From Amyloporia xantha (Eukaryota; Basidiomycota; Agaricomycetes; Polyporales; Adustoporiaceae), in contig JAYKKR010000022.1 in NCBI GenBank assembly GCA_036971615.1, positions 558,001-622,000 on the forward strand: a DNA stretch of 64,000 nt. The letters run 5' to 3'. Position numbers and translations under genes: made by a program. Position 1 is the stretch's first letter; each line of letters opens with the position of its first letter. Positions 22,901-36,378 of the stretch are shown piece by piece. The notes under the pieces are model-generated. The model had not been told where the DNA came from, searched no databases, and saw only the letters and a list, made by a program, of their open reading frames with translations.

Positions 22901-25900
22901 TGGGAAGATGCTGAGAGTGCGGTCAAGGCGCCGCGAAAGTGTCTGGTATGTCTGCAGGCCCCTAAGGACGTTTTCACCTGCTGATAGCCCTCTCGCAAAA
23001 GCCAGGGAAATCATAGATAACCACTCGGGGCTGTTCAGACTGTGCGGGGCGCGCTCTGCACAAGCGAGCGGTCTATGCGAGAACTTTGCAGAGTCGTCGC
23101 AACCGTCCTCGTCACTGATGCGCGTTCTTCGCTAGCCGTCTCACCCGATCGCGAAGAGGCGCAAACGGCTGAGGGGCAGGCGATGCTGATGGGCTGCAAT
23201 CGAGACAGACTGGAGCAGACTGTCCGAGTGCACCGCAGGCCCAGACGACGTATCCGGACGGCAGGCTCGCATTGCCCTCGTCCACTGTGCCGTTGGGCGA
23301 AATGTTGGATTCTGCGCGGGGGCCTTGACGAACTGACGAGGGGCGATCAGAACGCGTATGGACGAACGTGACGGACGCCGCGATGTTCCTGGATCCCGCT
23401 TTCTGATGCTCCCAACGAGCATCGCTCGGCCGTTGTCGTGGGTATCGAGATCGCACAATCGTGGGCTTTCCAGCCATGTTGACTCTGCCTGCGGGCGGGA
23501 GCGGCTGGACACAGCTGGAGAAGAACGTCAGCTATGTCCTGCTGCTCTCAGATACCGGTCTCCGCCGCTAACGCAAACTCACCGTCAGTGTTTTCGCCAG
23601 ACGGCGAAATCTTGGCTTGCGAGCGGAGGGTATTGGGGGCGAGTGGATGATAGTCGAGACGCATGGGGAATGAAGTTAGGTGCGCGGCGTGGCCGCTCTA
23701 AATTCGACGCTGATTCGCGTCCTGCATCAGACATCTTGCACTACGGCAGAAGTTGGATTTGGGACTGTACGACGTGTAAGCAGGAGATGATCAGGACACA
23801 AGAAGATGCTTACCCTTCAGACCCGCTTTCGCCGGACAGCGGGAAATGCCGTTCTGATCGTCGGTGGGCATCTGGGAGTGCAGCGAATTGAAGGTGAGCA
23901 TGCACCGCAGCCCTTCGACAACATCAGGGCACCCGCGCGTGTTCTCTGTGATGTATTACACAAGACAGAGAACGTTGAGTATTGCTCGAACAACGGCGGG
24001 ACGGCCAGTGAAGATGAACGTACGTGCATCTGTATTCCTTGAATACCTCTTCCATCGTTTGTGCATGATAGTTGTTTGGGAAATGCCGTCGACTGAGGGG
24101 AGGAGAAGAATGGAGGAGTTTGCTGGCAGCTGTGTTAACTTGCCGTCATCAGAAGTCAAATGTCTTCTGACCCCTGCAATTCAGCTTTCTGATGCTCCGG
24201 CATGTTGCGACAGGGAAGTGTTTTGTCTGAATCAACGCCGATCATATCAATTCAAAGACTCGGCAGATGCAGTGGCAATACTCTCGTGTTTCCGACGGAA
24301 CACTGCTCGAGTTCTCACTGACATTCACGTTGTATCTCACCGGCTTATGTCCTCAGTTTATTGTAGTGTTTGAGGCAAATCTACATGCCCAGGGAGTGGG
24401 GTGGCAATTTGGGCTTGGCCATGCATGGAGACTCAAAGCTGTTCGGCAACTGTTGTTCCCAGCTTGTGATAGGCTAGGACAATGACGGCGGAATCTCCCA
24501 ACTCTCGGATGGCAACTCGAATGCCATGCCGAGGACTCAAGTCCAACTTGTTCCGCCAACTAACAAATAGATATTCATATTGATTTTGCGTCTGAAGCCT
24601 ATCAGCAATATACATACAATTCTGAGACCTCGAGCTCAGGTGCGACAGCATCAGTCTCAGTCATCGAGGCCGCAACTTGGATTTCCTCAAGTGCAAACAT
24701 GCCAATTCAATATCGTCATTCCCTAGTAGTAACGTTACACTTGACCACATTCAGTACATATCCAATGCAGCGACGGCATGTTTAATTCTGCTTGTGTGTC
24801 CATCTCGGGTGTCAACAGCAAAGTGTTTTGCTGACCTCCACCAAGCATCTGTTTTTGAGTTTGAGTATGCAGGTTTCATTCATCAGAGCCCACCGTGACA
24901 ATCACTGCCCTTAGACTGTCCATGTACCGTAATCTTCCTCTGAGCCGTTGGACATACCATGACCCAGCAAGATTGTGTACATTTAATTCACCAATTTGGC
25001 CGGAGAAATTGAGAATGATGAATGCATTCAGAAGCCACATGTTCAGGACTCACACTTGGATGTGGGACATTTTCCGTGCGTGGAATTGGTACATCAGACA
25101 GCTTTACGACAGTGGTATTCATTCGTTGCTACAGCGCTTGCAGTTCAGAAGTTGCATCAGATGTATCCAAGCTTTCTCCGCCGTGTCCCCTTGATGTTTC
25201 AATGCAATTGGTCTCGACTCTCGAGCTCGCCTGCTCAAAATCTCGGCAAGGCCAACATGATTCTTGAGGATAGGCGGAACTACGGTGACTCACAACATCA
25301 TGAGTACTGCAGCAGTCATGGTCCGTGCACATGTATTCCAGTAGTATATAGGATCAAGGAAACCTACCTACTACCGCTGGACCTCATCCCTATTCTGTTT
25401 GAGTGCCTGCCCTCACAGTTCCTCCTACTATTGTACCTTGTGAAGGCAGAATGGACAAGTACGTAGTGGTTGTATGCTCACGCACCCATCATCATAGGAC
25501 TACATCAACATCCAGTCAGCATGGACCACAGGCTCTGCTACGGTCTGCCCAGCACGCACCGTTAGTTGGAGTTACAGGTTAGTATGCTGCTTCCCACGTA
25601 TTGACACATCCGCTAATAAGCAATCACACAGGAATAAGTAGACTAGGTAAAGATATATTCAGAAGGGTAAATCATCAGTAGTACACAAAGTTTAGTATAC
25701 ATCCAAGTACGAAATAGGGGGGGGGGGTGATGGACGTACCGATAGTCACGAGCTTCAGGTGAGCAAGGAGGCGTATCATACACACGGCGGGTGGATGTCT
25801 GCATCTGCAATGAGCGGAGCAATGAGATGACGTCTCCCTGCCGATAGACGAATGCAACGTCCATGACGGACGGAGGACAGATACCGTGTCTTGGATTGCC

Positions 25901-26316
25901 TAGATCACAACGGCATGGACCGAAGTTCTCGACGCAGAACCTGAGAACTGACATCATTCAATTCAGATGCTTTCTTCTCACCATCTCAGCCACTCGCGGC
26001 GCTGATCCCGCCGTGAAGAACACGCATGACAAGGAGTGAACACCGCCATTTTGAATGTGAGCCCAAGGGCAGAGTGGCCAGGTGGCGAGAGTGGACAGCT
26101 CGTTAGTATATGGATTGTGAATGGACGGCGCACCGCGGCCCACTGTCAATCCCAACAGCCAGCATCCTCACGCTGACAGTTCGATGTCAGTCTCCCCGAC
26201 GCGGAGAGTTCATATTGAGCGGGTCTGGGCAAGCTGATGTCCTTCTGCGTGATCTGGTGCTTCGAGGACACATCGCTCGACTGATCGCTGCGTGAACGAG
26301 CAGCGAGATGCTCATT
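18524..26316. repeat. Tandem array unit 2 (7793 bp)
   Basis: Direct repeat of unit 1 without the MITE. It begins TAATACCTCACGC at the point where homology to PLD exon 2 starts. The left neighbour of this junction is the right end of unit 1, not PLD exon 3, so the phospholipase gene is truncated here. Confidence 0.95.
20798..24047 (+). pseudogene. Decayed WD40-repeat gene, unit 2
   Basis: Copy of the degenerate WD40-like region of unit 1, shifted by about 7788 bp and carrying the same disruptive changes. Minor differences are single-base indels in homopolymer runs. It has no separate coding potential. Confidence 0.48.
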
Positions 26317-27716
26317 TAATACCTCACGCTGAAGCCGCGCAAAGTCAGCTCGCCCGACATCCTTTCCGCGCTCCTTCAGGAACTTGAAATACGGTAAACC
26401 TTGAGACCGTCAGAATCGGGGACAGACACAGAACAGAGATTGCACATACTAGTGCGAGGAAACTCGGGCAGGGTCTCCACATTGCGCAGGTATGCGTTCG
26501 AGAACGCATAGTGCGTATGCAGCGACAGGAACTCGCGTAGTTGGCGATAGACGACCCAGCGCACCGCGCCGTTCGCGTACTCACACTCGATCCGAAACAC
26601 AGCCTTGTGCCCGTGCAGCGGATGCAGGCTGTCGCTGACGCGGATCCGGAGGCGGTGGAAGAGGATGGGCACACGCCGATGTCCCTTCTCGTCGCGCTCG
26701 AACCACAGCCGGAGGACGAGAGCAGAAAGGCCGCCCGCGATGAGCTCATCCGTGATATTGACGGACTGCGGGACGACCGCGGACGCGTGCTGCGCATTCG
26801 TCCTGGACTGGCCCGCGAGTTGGGGCAGCAGCGAGCGCAGACGGTTCCATTTGGGCGCAGCGCTGGGTCTGCCGGTGCCCTCGCTCGAGCGCGAGATGTG
26901 CGGCATGGAATGTGAGTGCCGAGGACGAATTCTCTCCCTCTCCACCGTCGAACTCTGCGGGGACTGTGGGTCCTCGGGCGTTTGCTCACTCGCCTCGCCA
27001 TTCTCGTGCGCACCGTCGTGGTCTTCCCGCGGCTTCGGACTAACCTCTAGACGAAACTGCGACGCCTCCTCTCTCGGCGTCTCGATGAGCCGCCTCAGGG
27101 GATTCCGAGACTCAAAATAATTGCTATCCCTCCTCTTGGCTATCTTCTCCGCCCTCTGCCGCTCCCGCTCCCTCTGCGAAGGATTTTCAAACTCCAGCAC
27201 TCCCCGAAATGGCGTCGTCTGCGGGAAGTCGGTGCTGTTGTCCGGGACGACGCCATGATGGGTCTCTGGAGCCTGAGCGCTGGGCTCCGAAGCCTGCTTG
27301 GAATGCGTCCTCGAGTCAAGACGACCGCTAGACACCGACAGGGAGTAGCTGCGCGAGATGGACCTCGGAGGACCCGTCCTTCCAGATGGAGTATCCGGAG
27401 GCGGGAGACGATAGCCTGAGATGGAGGATCTGCGGTCTGACTGAGTGCGCGTGTGTCGCCTGACTAGATTCGAGCGTGTGTTGAGGGGTGACGGTGGCTC
27501 ATCGTCCTGCTGAGGTGACGCCGAATCCGTGTGATCCTCTTCATGTTCCGGAGACTCTGTGCGCACAAATCGACCAGCCTGGCTGGAGTGTGGGACAGGC
27601 GGCGACTGAGGATGTTCTGGACGGTCGCCGTCATGCTGCAACGAGGCGCGATGCTGATCAATGGCCTCGCGTACGACATCCACGAGACTGTGAGGAGGTT
27701 GGGCGATGCTCGCCAT
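26146..27716 (-). CDS. Truncated PLD (PX-domain) chimeric ORF, unit 3
   Basis: Exons 26,450-27,716 and 26,146-26,399. This is the same structure as the unit 2 ORF: phospholipase N-terminus plus PX domain, then the same foreign tail supplied by the end of unit 2. The coding sequence looks identical to unit 2 by eye, which implies very recent duplication or ongoing homogenisation. Confidence 0.6.
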
Positions 27717-30700
27717 CGTAATACAAATGAAGGAGAGACAGCGTGTTGCGCCCCACGTATAGATATAAACGAGCGTCAAATGGCTGAAACTATACTTAGA
27801 CGGAGAATATCCAGATGTATCGAGAAATGAGTCCTGACCTTTCCAAGTCTGATCTGTCTCAAACTTCCCCAACGCAACGGGCGACGGGCAATATGCAGGA
27901 ACGCAAGAGAGGTAGGAGAGCGATTCATATTAATATCAGGACATTCGTCGCTTGTAGTCATGTGACGACGAGGCGCGAGTGCACTGTGCCAAGTTGGAGC
28001 TCGATCGCCGATCCCACCCCGCGCTGTCCTGGTCGCTGCTCGCATCGCTGCCCTGTCGTCTCTGCCTGCGTCCGGCCGTGCCCTGAAAAGGCTCTGCGAG
28101 TGCACCTGAGAAATACGCAAGATAGGCAAGTTTTTGTGGTGTAGATCACACTGCAGGCTGCAGGTCACACGACAGGTACAGGCTTGCTCAGAGCAGCAGT
28201 AGCCGTGCAGGTCTCACTGAGACCGTCCGTGAGACCGTCTCACTCCCCGCTTGCACTCTGTCAACGCCGTCTCCGCGCCTCTGTCCTGCGCAGGCGTCTA
28301 GTGGTATCTATTCCTACTCTGCACTATCGAACGGTCTTCCGTACGCTCTGCTCGGCCCCCCGCCATCATTCCTCTCCCTTTCGATGCCCCTAGCCATCAT
28401 TTACCCGTCCCTACCTCCCGTCAACAACCCGCCCTCCCAGTCTGCTCGCGTCCGCCCGCTCGACGTCCTTGAGCAGCGGATGCTCGAAACCGCCCTCCCC
28501 CGTGCGTAGCGCATAATCTATCTCCCCTGCGCCTGTACTAAACTGCTGACCCCGCAGACGATCGATCGACATCCGCTAGCAGCCGCTGGCACACAACAGT
28601 CGTTTCGCCGGACGGCGAAATCTCGAATGTCGATCGACGGGCGTTTAGACAGCGCTGGAGGTACTCAGCGCAACGTGACCACGGCCTCAAGTCGTCGGAT
28701 GAAGGCCCCCCATCCTCATACACGCTCTCCCACCAGCCATCTCCCCGGACGACGAGAATCGCCCGTATCGTCCGAGGGCTTCTGCGTCGTCAAGGGGCCG
28801 TGCTGTACGCACACAGAAGGACGTTGGCAGCGTGAGTAGTATGACGCTGCCGGACGCCCTTGGCAACGAATGCGCTTGCTCACACGTCCGTCCAGAAGGT
28901 GCGTCGGAAATAGCGAAGAGCAGCTGAATGCCGCCCGGACAGCGCGGGGTGTACTCACGACAAGCAGGCGCTGCAAGCCATCGCTGTATGAAGCCCTCGG
29001 ATCAAGAGCGCAGACACCCATGCACGCCCTCCACCCGCTGTCTCGCCGGAAGACCAAATTTCGAATTTCGCTCAAAGCCCTTGCGAAGAGTGCACCCCTC
29101 TGCCCGATGCGAACTCGAACAGACGCTATGCACGTAGGCAAGCCGTGCGCCAAATCCGTCCGGTGCGTTCTGAACGCGCTTGACGACGTTCAACCTGGCT
29201 GATGATCCCCTCCAACAGCTGTCGCGGAAATCACAACCCCGGGGTGGGGGCCGTTCAGACAGTGCGGGGCCCACTTTGCACAGGCAGGTAGCATGCCCCG
29301 AAACTATTCGATCGGGGCCTCTCTTGCTGATCATCGCGTTCTGCCAGTGGTAGCGCCAGAACGCGAAAATATCAATTTTCGTCCAAAGCGCTTGCGCAAA
29401 CAGGCAGGGCCATTCCAGCCAGACGCGGAAAGATGCCTCGAGAGCGGGGAGTCGTGCCAAGACCGTCCGGCACGTTCTGGACGCGCACGACGACATCCAA
29501 GAGCGCAGATACCCCCCTGCAACAGCCGTTGGGGAAACCGCAACTAGCGATCGGGGGCCGTCCGGACGTTGTGGAAGGCACTCAGCACAAGTGAGCGACG
29601 ACGGACAGCACACTCCGAGGCTTCCCCGTCGACACCCCCGTTTCCAGCACGCGCCCTCTGCCAGCTACCTTCCCAGAAGACAAGAATCTCAATTTCCGTC
29701 CGAGGGACTTGGGTCACGGGCGGGGGGCGGGGGATACCGGCGACGGCAGATGGTGTGGGTGCGGGAATGACGTGCCAGGACCGTCCGGCACGTTCTGGAC
29801 ACGCACGACGACGTCCCAGTGCGCAGATACCCCCCCTGCAACGGCCGTTGGGGAAACCGCAACCAGCGATCGGGGGCCGTTCGGACGTTGTGACAGGCAC
29901 TCAGCACAAGCGCGCGACGACGACTAGCACGCTCCGAAGCTTTCGCGTCAGCATCCTCGCTTCTAACACGCGCCCTCTGCCAGCTATCTTCCCACAAGAC
30001 AAGAATTCCGATTTCCGTCCAAGGGGCTTGGGTCACAGGCAGGGGGCGTGTGGTATCGCCGCGGACAGATGCTGTGAGTGCGAGAATGACGTGGCGAGAG
30101 CGTCCGGTGCGTCCTGGACGCCGGCGATGACGTTCACCCCCCATGATACCCCCTTTCTCGCAGGTGCATAGAAACCGCAAGCAACGGCCGGGGGATGTTC
30201 GGACGGTGCGGGGAATACCCCGAGCAAGGAATCGACGACGTCGAACACTCTCCGAAGCCGTCGGATCGCGTTCATCGATGCGTACGCCCGCCCTCCGCCA
30301 GCCGTCTCGCCAGAAGACGGAAATACCAAATTCCGTCCAGACGGCTTGCACGACGATCGAGGTCCGTCGAGTATGGACGCGGGTAGGTGCTAGGAGCACG
30401 GGGATGACGGGGCGAGACTGTACGGTACGTTCGCGATGCCCCCGACGATGCTCCCATTCGCTGACTCCCTCCCCCAGCAGGCATTACAATGATTGCGAAC
30501 ACGGATCGAGGGGCGCTTGAATGGCGCTGCGCATACCCAGCACACACGCGCGATGACGGTAAGCACGGTCCGAACGTCCTACGTCATGGCCCCCGTTGCT
30601 GACGATCGTTCTCCTTCAGCGGTTCCTCCACAAAACGAAAATGTCGAATGTCGTCCAAAGCACTTGCAGGAGACGTGCAGGTCGTTGAATATGGACTTGG

Positions 30701-33700
30701 GAAGATGCTGAGAGTGCGGTCAAGGCGCCGCGAAAGTGTCTGGTATGTCTGCAGGCCCCTAAGGACGTTTTCACCTGCTGATAGCCCTCTCGCAAAAGCC
30801 AGGGAAATCATAGATAACCACTCGGGGCTGTTCAGACTGTGCGGGGCGCGCTCTGCACAAGCGAGCGGTCTATGCGAGAACTTTGCAGAGTCGTCGCAAC
30901 CGTCCTCGTCACTGATGCGCGTTCTTCGCTAGCCGTCTCACCCGATCGCGAAGAGGCGCAAACGGCTGAGGGCAGGCGATGCTGATGGGCTGCAATCGAG
31001 ACAGACTGGAGCAGACTGTCCGAGTGCACCGCAGGCCCAGACGACGTATCCGGACGGCAGGCTCGCATTGCCCTCGTCCACTGTGCCGTTGGGCGAAATG
31101 TTGGATTCTGCGCGGGGGCCTTGACGAACTGACGAGGGGCGATCAGAACGCGTATGGACGAACGTGACGGACGCCGCGATGTTCCTGGATCCCGCTTTCT
31201 GATGCTCCCAACGAGCATCGCTCGGCCGTTGTCGTGGGTATCGAGATCGCACAATCGTGGGCTTTCAGCCATGTTGACTCTGCCTGCGGGCGGGAGCGGC
31301 TGGACACAGCTGGAGAAGAACGTCAGCTATGTCCTGCTGCTCTCAGATACCGGTCTCCGCCGCTAACGCAAACTCACCGTCAGTGTTTTCGCCAGACGGC
31401 GAAATCTTGGCTTGCGAGCGGAGGGTATTGGGGGCGAGTGGATGATAGTCGAGACGCATGGGGAATGAAGTTAGGTGCGCGGCGTGGCCGCTCTAAATTC
31501 GACGCTGATTCGCGTCCTGCATCAGACATCTTGCACTACGGCAGAAGTTGGATTTGGGACTGTACGACGTGTAAGCAGGAGATGATCAGGACACAAGAAG
31601 ATGCTTACCCTTCAGACCCGCTTTCGCCGGACAGCGGGAAATGCCGTTCTGATCGTCGGTGGGCATCTGGGAGTGCAGCGAATTGAAGGTGAGCATGCAC
31701 CGCAGCCCTTCGACAACATCGGGGCACCCGCGCGTGTTCTCTGTGATGTATTACACAAGACAGAGAACGTTGAGTATTGCTCGAACAACGGCGGGACGGC
31801 CAGTGAAGATGAACGTACGTGCATCTGTATTCCTTGAATACCTCTTCCATCGTTTGTGCATGATAGTTGTTTGGGAAATGCCGTCGACTGAGGGGAGGAG
31901 AAGAATGGAGGAGTTTGCTGGCAGCTGTGTTAACTTGCCGTCATCAGAAGTCAAATGTCTTCTGACCCCTGCAATTCAGCTTTCTGATGCTCCGGCATGT
32001 TGCGACAGGGAAGTGTTTTGTCTGAATCAACGCCGATCATATCAATTCAAAGACTCGGCAGATGCAGTGGCAATACTCTCGTGTTTCCGACGGAACACTG
32101 CTCGAGTTCTCACTGACATTCACGTTGTATCTCACCGGCTTATGTCCTCAGTTTATTGTAGTGTTTGAGGCAAATCTACATGCCCAGGGAGTGGGGTGGC
32201 AATTTGGGCTTGGCCATGCATGGAGACTCAAAGCTGTTCGGCAACTGTTGTTCCCAGCTTGTGATAGGCTAGGACAATGACGGCGGAATCTCCCAACTCT
32301 CGGATGGCAACTCGAATGCCATGCCGAGGACTCAAGTCCAACTTGTTCCGCCAACTAACAAATAGATATTCATATTGATTTTGCGTCTGAAGCCTATCAG
32401 CAATATACATACAATTCTGAGACCTCGAGCTCAGGTGCGACAGCATCAGTCTCAGTCATCGAGGCCGCAACTTGGATTTCCTCAAGTGCAAACATGCCAA
32501 TTCAATATCGTCATTCCCTAGTAGTAACGTTACACTTGACCACATTCAGTACATATCCAATGCAGCGACGGCATGTTTAATTCTGCTTGTGTGTCCATCT
32601 CGGGTGTCAACAGCAAAGTGTTTTGCTGACCTCCACCAAGCATCTGTTTTTGAGTTTGAGTATGCAGGTTTCATTCATCAGAGCCCACCGTGACAATCAC
32701 TGCCCTTAGACTGTCCATGTACCGTAATCTTCCTCTGAGCCGTTGGACATACCATGACCCAGCAAGATTGTGTACATTTAATTCACCAATTTGGCCGGAG
32801 AAATTGAGAATGATGAATGCATTCAGAAGCCACATGTTCAGGACTCACACTTGGATGTGGGACATTTTCCGTGCGTGGAATTGGTACATCAGACAGCTTT
32901 ACGACAGTGGTATTCATTCGTTGCTACGGCGCTTGCAGTTCAGAAGTTGCATCAGATGTATCCAAGCTTTCTCCGCCGTGTCCCCTTGATGTTTCAATGC
33001 AATTGGTCTCGACTCTCGAGCTCGCCTGCTCAAAATCTCGGCAAGGCCAACATGATTCTTGAGGATAGGCGGAACTACGGTGACTCACAACATCATGAGT
33101 ACTGCAGCAGTCATGGTCCGTGCACATGTATTCCAGTAGTATATAGGATCAAGGAAACCTACCTACTACCGCTGGACCTCATCCCTATTCTGTTTGAGTG
33201 CCTGCCCTCACAGTTCCTCCTACTATTGTACCTTGTGAAGGCAGAATGGACAAGTACGTAGTGGTTGTATGCTCACGCACCCATCATCATAGGACTACAT
33301 CAACATCCAGTCAGCATGGACCACAGGCTCTGCTACGGTCTGCCCAGCACGCACCGTTAGTTGGAGTTACAGGTTAGTATGCTGCTTCCCACGTATTGAC
33401 ACATCCGCTAATAAGCAATCACACAGGAATAAGTAGACTAGGTAAAGATATATTCAGAAGGGTAAATCATCAGTAGTACACAAAGTTTAGTATACATCCA
33501 AGTACGAAATAGGGGGGGGGGGTGATGGACGTACCGATAGTCACGAGCTTCAGGTGAGCAAGGAGGCGTATCATACACACGGCGGGTGGATGTCTGCATC
33601 TGCAATGAGCGGAGCAATGAGATGACGTCTCCCTGCCGATAGACGAATGCAACGTCCATGACGGACGGAGGACAGATACCGTGTCTTGGATTGCCTAGAT

Positions 33701-34111
33701 CACAACGGCATGGACCGAAGTTCTCGACGCAGAACCTGAGAACTGACATCATTCAATTCAGATGCTTTCTTCTCACCATCTCAGCCACTCGCGGCGCTGA
33801 TCCCGCCGTGAAGAACACGCATGACAAGGAGTGAACACCGCCATTTTGAATGTGAGCCCAAGGGCAGAGTGGCCAGGTGGCGAGAGTGGACAGCTCGTTA
33901 GTATATGGATTGTGAATGGACGGCGCACCGCGGCCCACTGTCAATCCCAACAGCCAGCATCCTCACGCTGACAGTTCGATGTCAGTCTCCCCGACGCGGA
34001 GAGTTCATATTGAGCGGGTCTGGGCAAGCTGATGTCCTTCTGCGTGATCTGGTGCTTCGAGGACACATCGCTCGACTGATCGCTGCGTGAACGAGCAGCG
34101 AGATGCTCATT
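26317..34111. repeat. Tandem array unit 3 (7795 bp)
   Basis: Third copy, nearly identical to unit 2. Differences seen by eye are single-base indels in homopolymers and a few substitutions. One substitution at about 28,588 reads GCTGGCAC where units 1 and 2 read GCTAGCAC. Confidence 0.95.
28591..31842 (+). pseudogene. Decayed WD40-repeat gene, unit 3
   Basis: Third copy of the degenerate WD40-like stretch. Near its start, TGG replaces the TAG of units 1 and 2, so the first WD40-like box stays open for longer here. All downstream frame disruptions are shared. Confidence 0.48.
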
Positions 34112-35511
34112 TAATACCTCACGCTGAAGCCGCGCAAAGTCAGCTCGCCCGACATCCTTTCCGCGCTCCTTCAGGAACTTGAAATACGGTAAACCTTGAG
34201 ACCGTCAGAATCGGGGACAGACACAGAACAGAGATTGCACATACTAGTGCGAGGAAACTCGGGCAGGGTCTCCACATTGCGCAGGTATGCGTTCGAGAAC
34301 GCATAGTGCGTATGCAGCGACAGGAACTCGCGTAGTTGGCGATAGACGACCCAGCGCACCGCGCCGTTCGCGTACTCACACTCGATCCGAAACACAGCCT
34401 TGTGCCCGTGCAGCGGATGCAGGCTGTCGCTGACGCGGATCCGGAGGCGGTGGAAGAGGATGGGCACACGCCGATGTCCCTTCTCGTCGCGCTCGAACCA
34501 CAGCCGGAGGACGAGAGCAGAAAGGCCGCCCGCGATGAGCTCATCCGTGATATTGACGGACTGCGGGACGACCGCGGACGCGTGCTGCGCATTCGTCCTG
34601 GACTGGCCCGCGAGTTGGGGCAGCAGCGAGCGCAGACGGTTCCATTTGGGCGCAGCGCTGGGTCTGCCGGTGCCCTCGCTCGAGCGCGAGATGTGCGGCA
34701 TGGAATGTGAGTGCCGAGGACGAATTCTCTCCCTCTCCACCGTCGAACTCTGCGGGGACTGTGGGTCCTCGGGCGTTTGCTCACTCGCCTCGCCATTCTC
34801 GTGCGCACCGTCGTGGTCTTCCCGCGGCTTCGGACTAACCTCTAGACGAAACTGCGACGCCTCCTCTCTCGGCGTCTCGATGAGCCGCCTCAGGGGATTC
34901 CGAGACTCAAAATAATTGCTATCCCTCCTCTTGGCTATCTTCTCCGCCCTCTGCCGCTCCCGCTCCCTCTGCGAAGGATTTTCAAACTCCAGCACTCCCC
35001 GAAATGGCGTCGTCTGCGGGAAGTCGGTGCTGTTGTCCGGGACGACGCCATGATGGGTCTCTGGAGCCTGAGCGCTGGGCTCCGAAGCCTGCTTGGAATG
35101 CGTCCTCGAGTCAAGACGACCGCTAGACACCGACAGGGAGTAGCTGCGCGAGATGGACCTCGGAGGACCCGTCCTTCCAGATGGAGTATCCGGAGGCGGG
35201 AGACGATAGCCTGAGATGGAGGATCTGCGGTCTGACTGAGTGCGCGTGTGTCGCCTGACTAGATTCGAGCGTGTGTTGAGGGGTGACGGTGGCTCATCGT
35301 CCTGCTGAGGTGACGCCGAATCCGTGTGATCCTCTTCATGTTCCGGAGACTCTGTGCGCACAAATCGACCAGCCTGGCTGGAGTGTGGGACAGGCGGCGA
35401 CTGAGGATGTTCTGGACGGTCGCCGTCATGCTGCAACGAGGCGCGATGCTGATCAATGGCCTCGCGTACGACATCCACGAGACTGTGAGGAGGTTGGGCG
35501 ATGCTCGCCAT
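33941..35511 (-). CDS. Truncated PLD (PX-domain) chimeric ORF, unit 4
   Basis: Exons 34,245-35,511 and 33,941-34,194, with the tail provided by the end of unit 3. The structure equals the unit 2 and 3 copies. Only about 260 bp of the duplicated 5' flank remains upstream before the array ends at 35,772, so promoter function may differ from the inner copies. Confidence 0.58.
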
Positions 35512-35772
35512 CGTAATACAAATGAAGGAGAGACAGCGTGTTGCGCCCCACGTATAGATATAAACGAGCGTCAAATGGCTGAAACTATACTTAGACAGAG
35601 AATATCCAGATGTATCGAAAAATGAGTCCTGACCTTTCCAAGTCTGATCTGTCTCAAACTTCCCCAACGCAACGGGCGACGGGCAATATGCAGGAACGCA
35701 AGAGAGGTAGGAGAGCGATTCATATTAATATCAGGACATTCGTCGCTTGTAGTCATGTGACGACGAGGCGCG
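34112..35772. repeat. Tandem array unit 4, truncated (1661 bp)
   Basis: Partial copy covering the PLD 5' fragment and its proximal promoter. Identity with the other units stops after GACGAGGCGCG at 35,772; unrelated sequence follows. Two G-to-A differences (around 35,597 and 35,619) lie close to this edge. Confidence 0.93.
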
Positions 35773-36378
35773 CAAACTCATAGCTGAATTTCTTGTTCCA
35801 AGCTTCTGGCGGTACAGTACTCAATCTACATCAAGCCTGTACATGCCCCTTATACTTCAGGGTACAGATCTACAGTATGAGCCGTTGGCTGTGCAAGAAG
35901 AGGAAGAAACACATTCTATGGGAAAGATTATTTGAGAGATCAAGTCTTGGACGTCATCTATAAATAGCATATCATCAGGCACTTACCCTTGGAAAATAGT
36001 ACGAGCTACAGGCTGTGTGGCCTACATGATTCATACGGTACATCACCGGGCTCAGTTAGTTACTTTGAAATTACAGGTCGTTGCTGGCGAACTTGCTCAG
36101 TTGCCTATTGGGGAAGGACACTTGCATACACAGTTAGCCTGCTTTAGCGGCAAATCCCGTCCAGCTTCTTAGCCATCAATAACAAGTACGGTCGGCCTAC
36201 TGGTGTAAACATGCTAAGACGATAAAGCTCCATTATAGCTTCAGAATTACCTCAACTTTCTGCCTTTGGGCTCATTTTCTCTTTCTGGACATCAACACCT
36301 GGCAGCCTGAGAAGGGCCGACAATTGCAACCAAATTACCGAGTCCCAGCGTCCCAGTTCTTTTCCATCGTCGATTGAC
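35773..36378. other. Right flank of array, no gene seen
   Basis: About 600 bp of single-copy, A+T-richer DNA between the array breakpoint and the PHD-finger gene. No ORF, inverted repeat or RNA gene was recognised. The right part presumably contains the promoter of the next gene. Confidence 0.5.

Noticed and set aside
34400..34915. Plus-strand ORFs of 124 and 171 codons inside each PLD fragment
   Set aside because: They are antisense shadows of the G+C-rich PLD exon 1, with Arg/Ser-rich composition and no domain.
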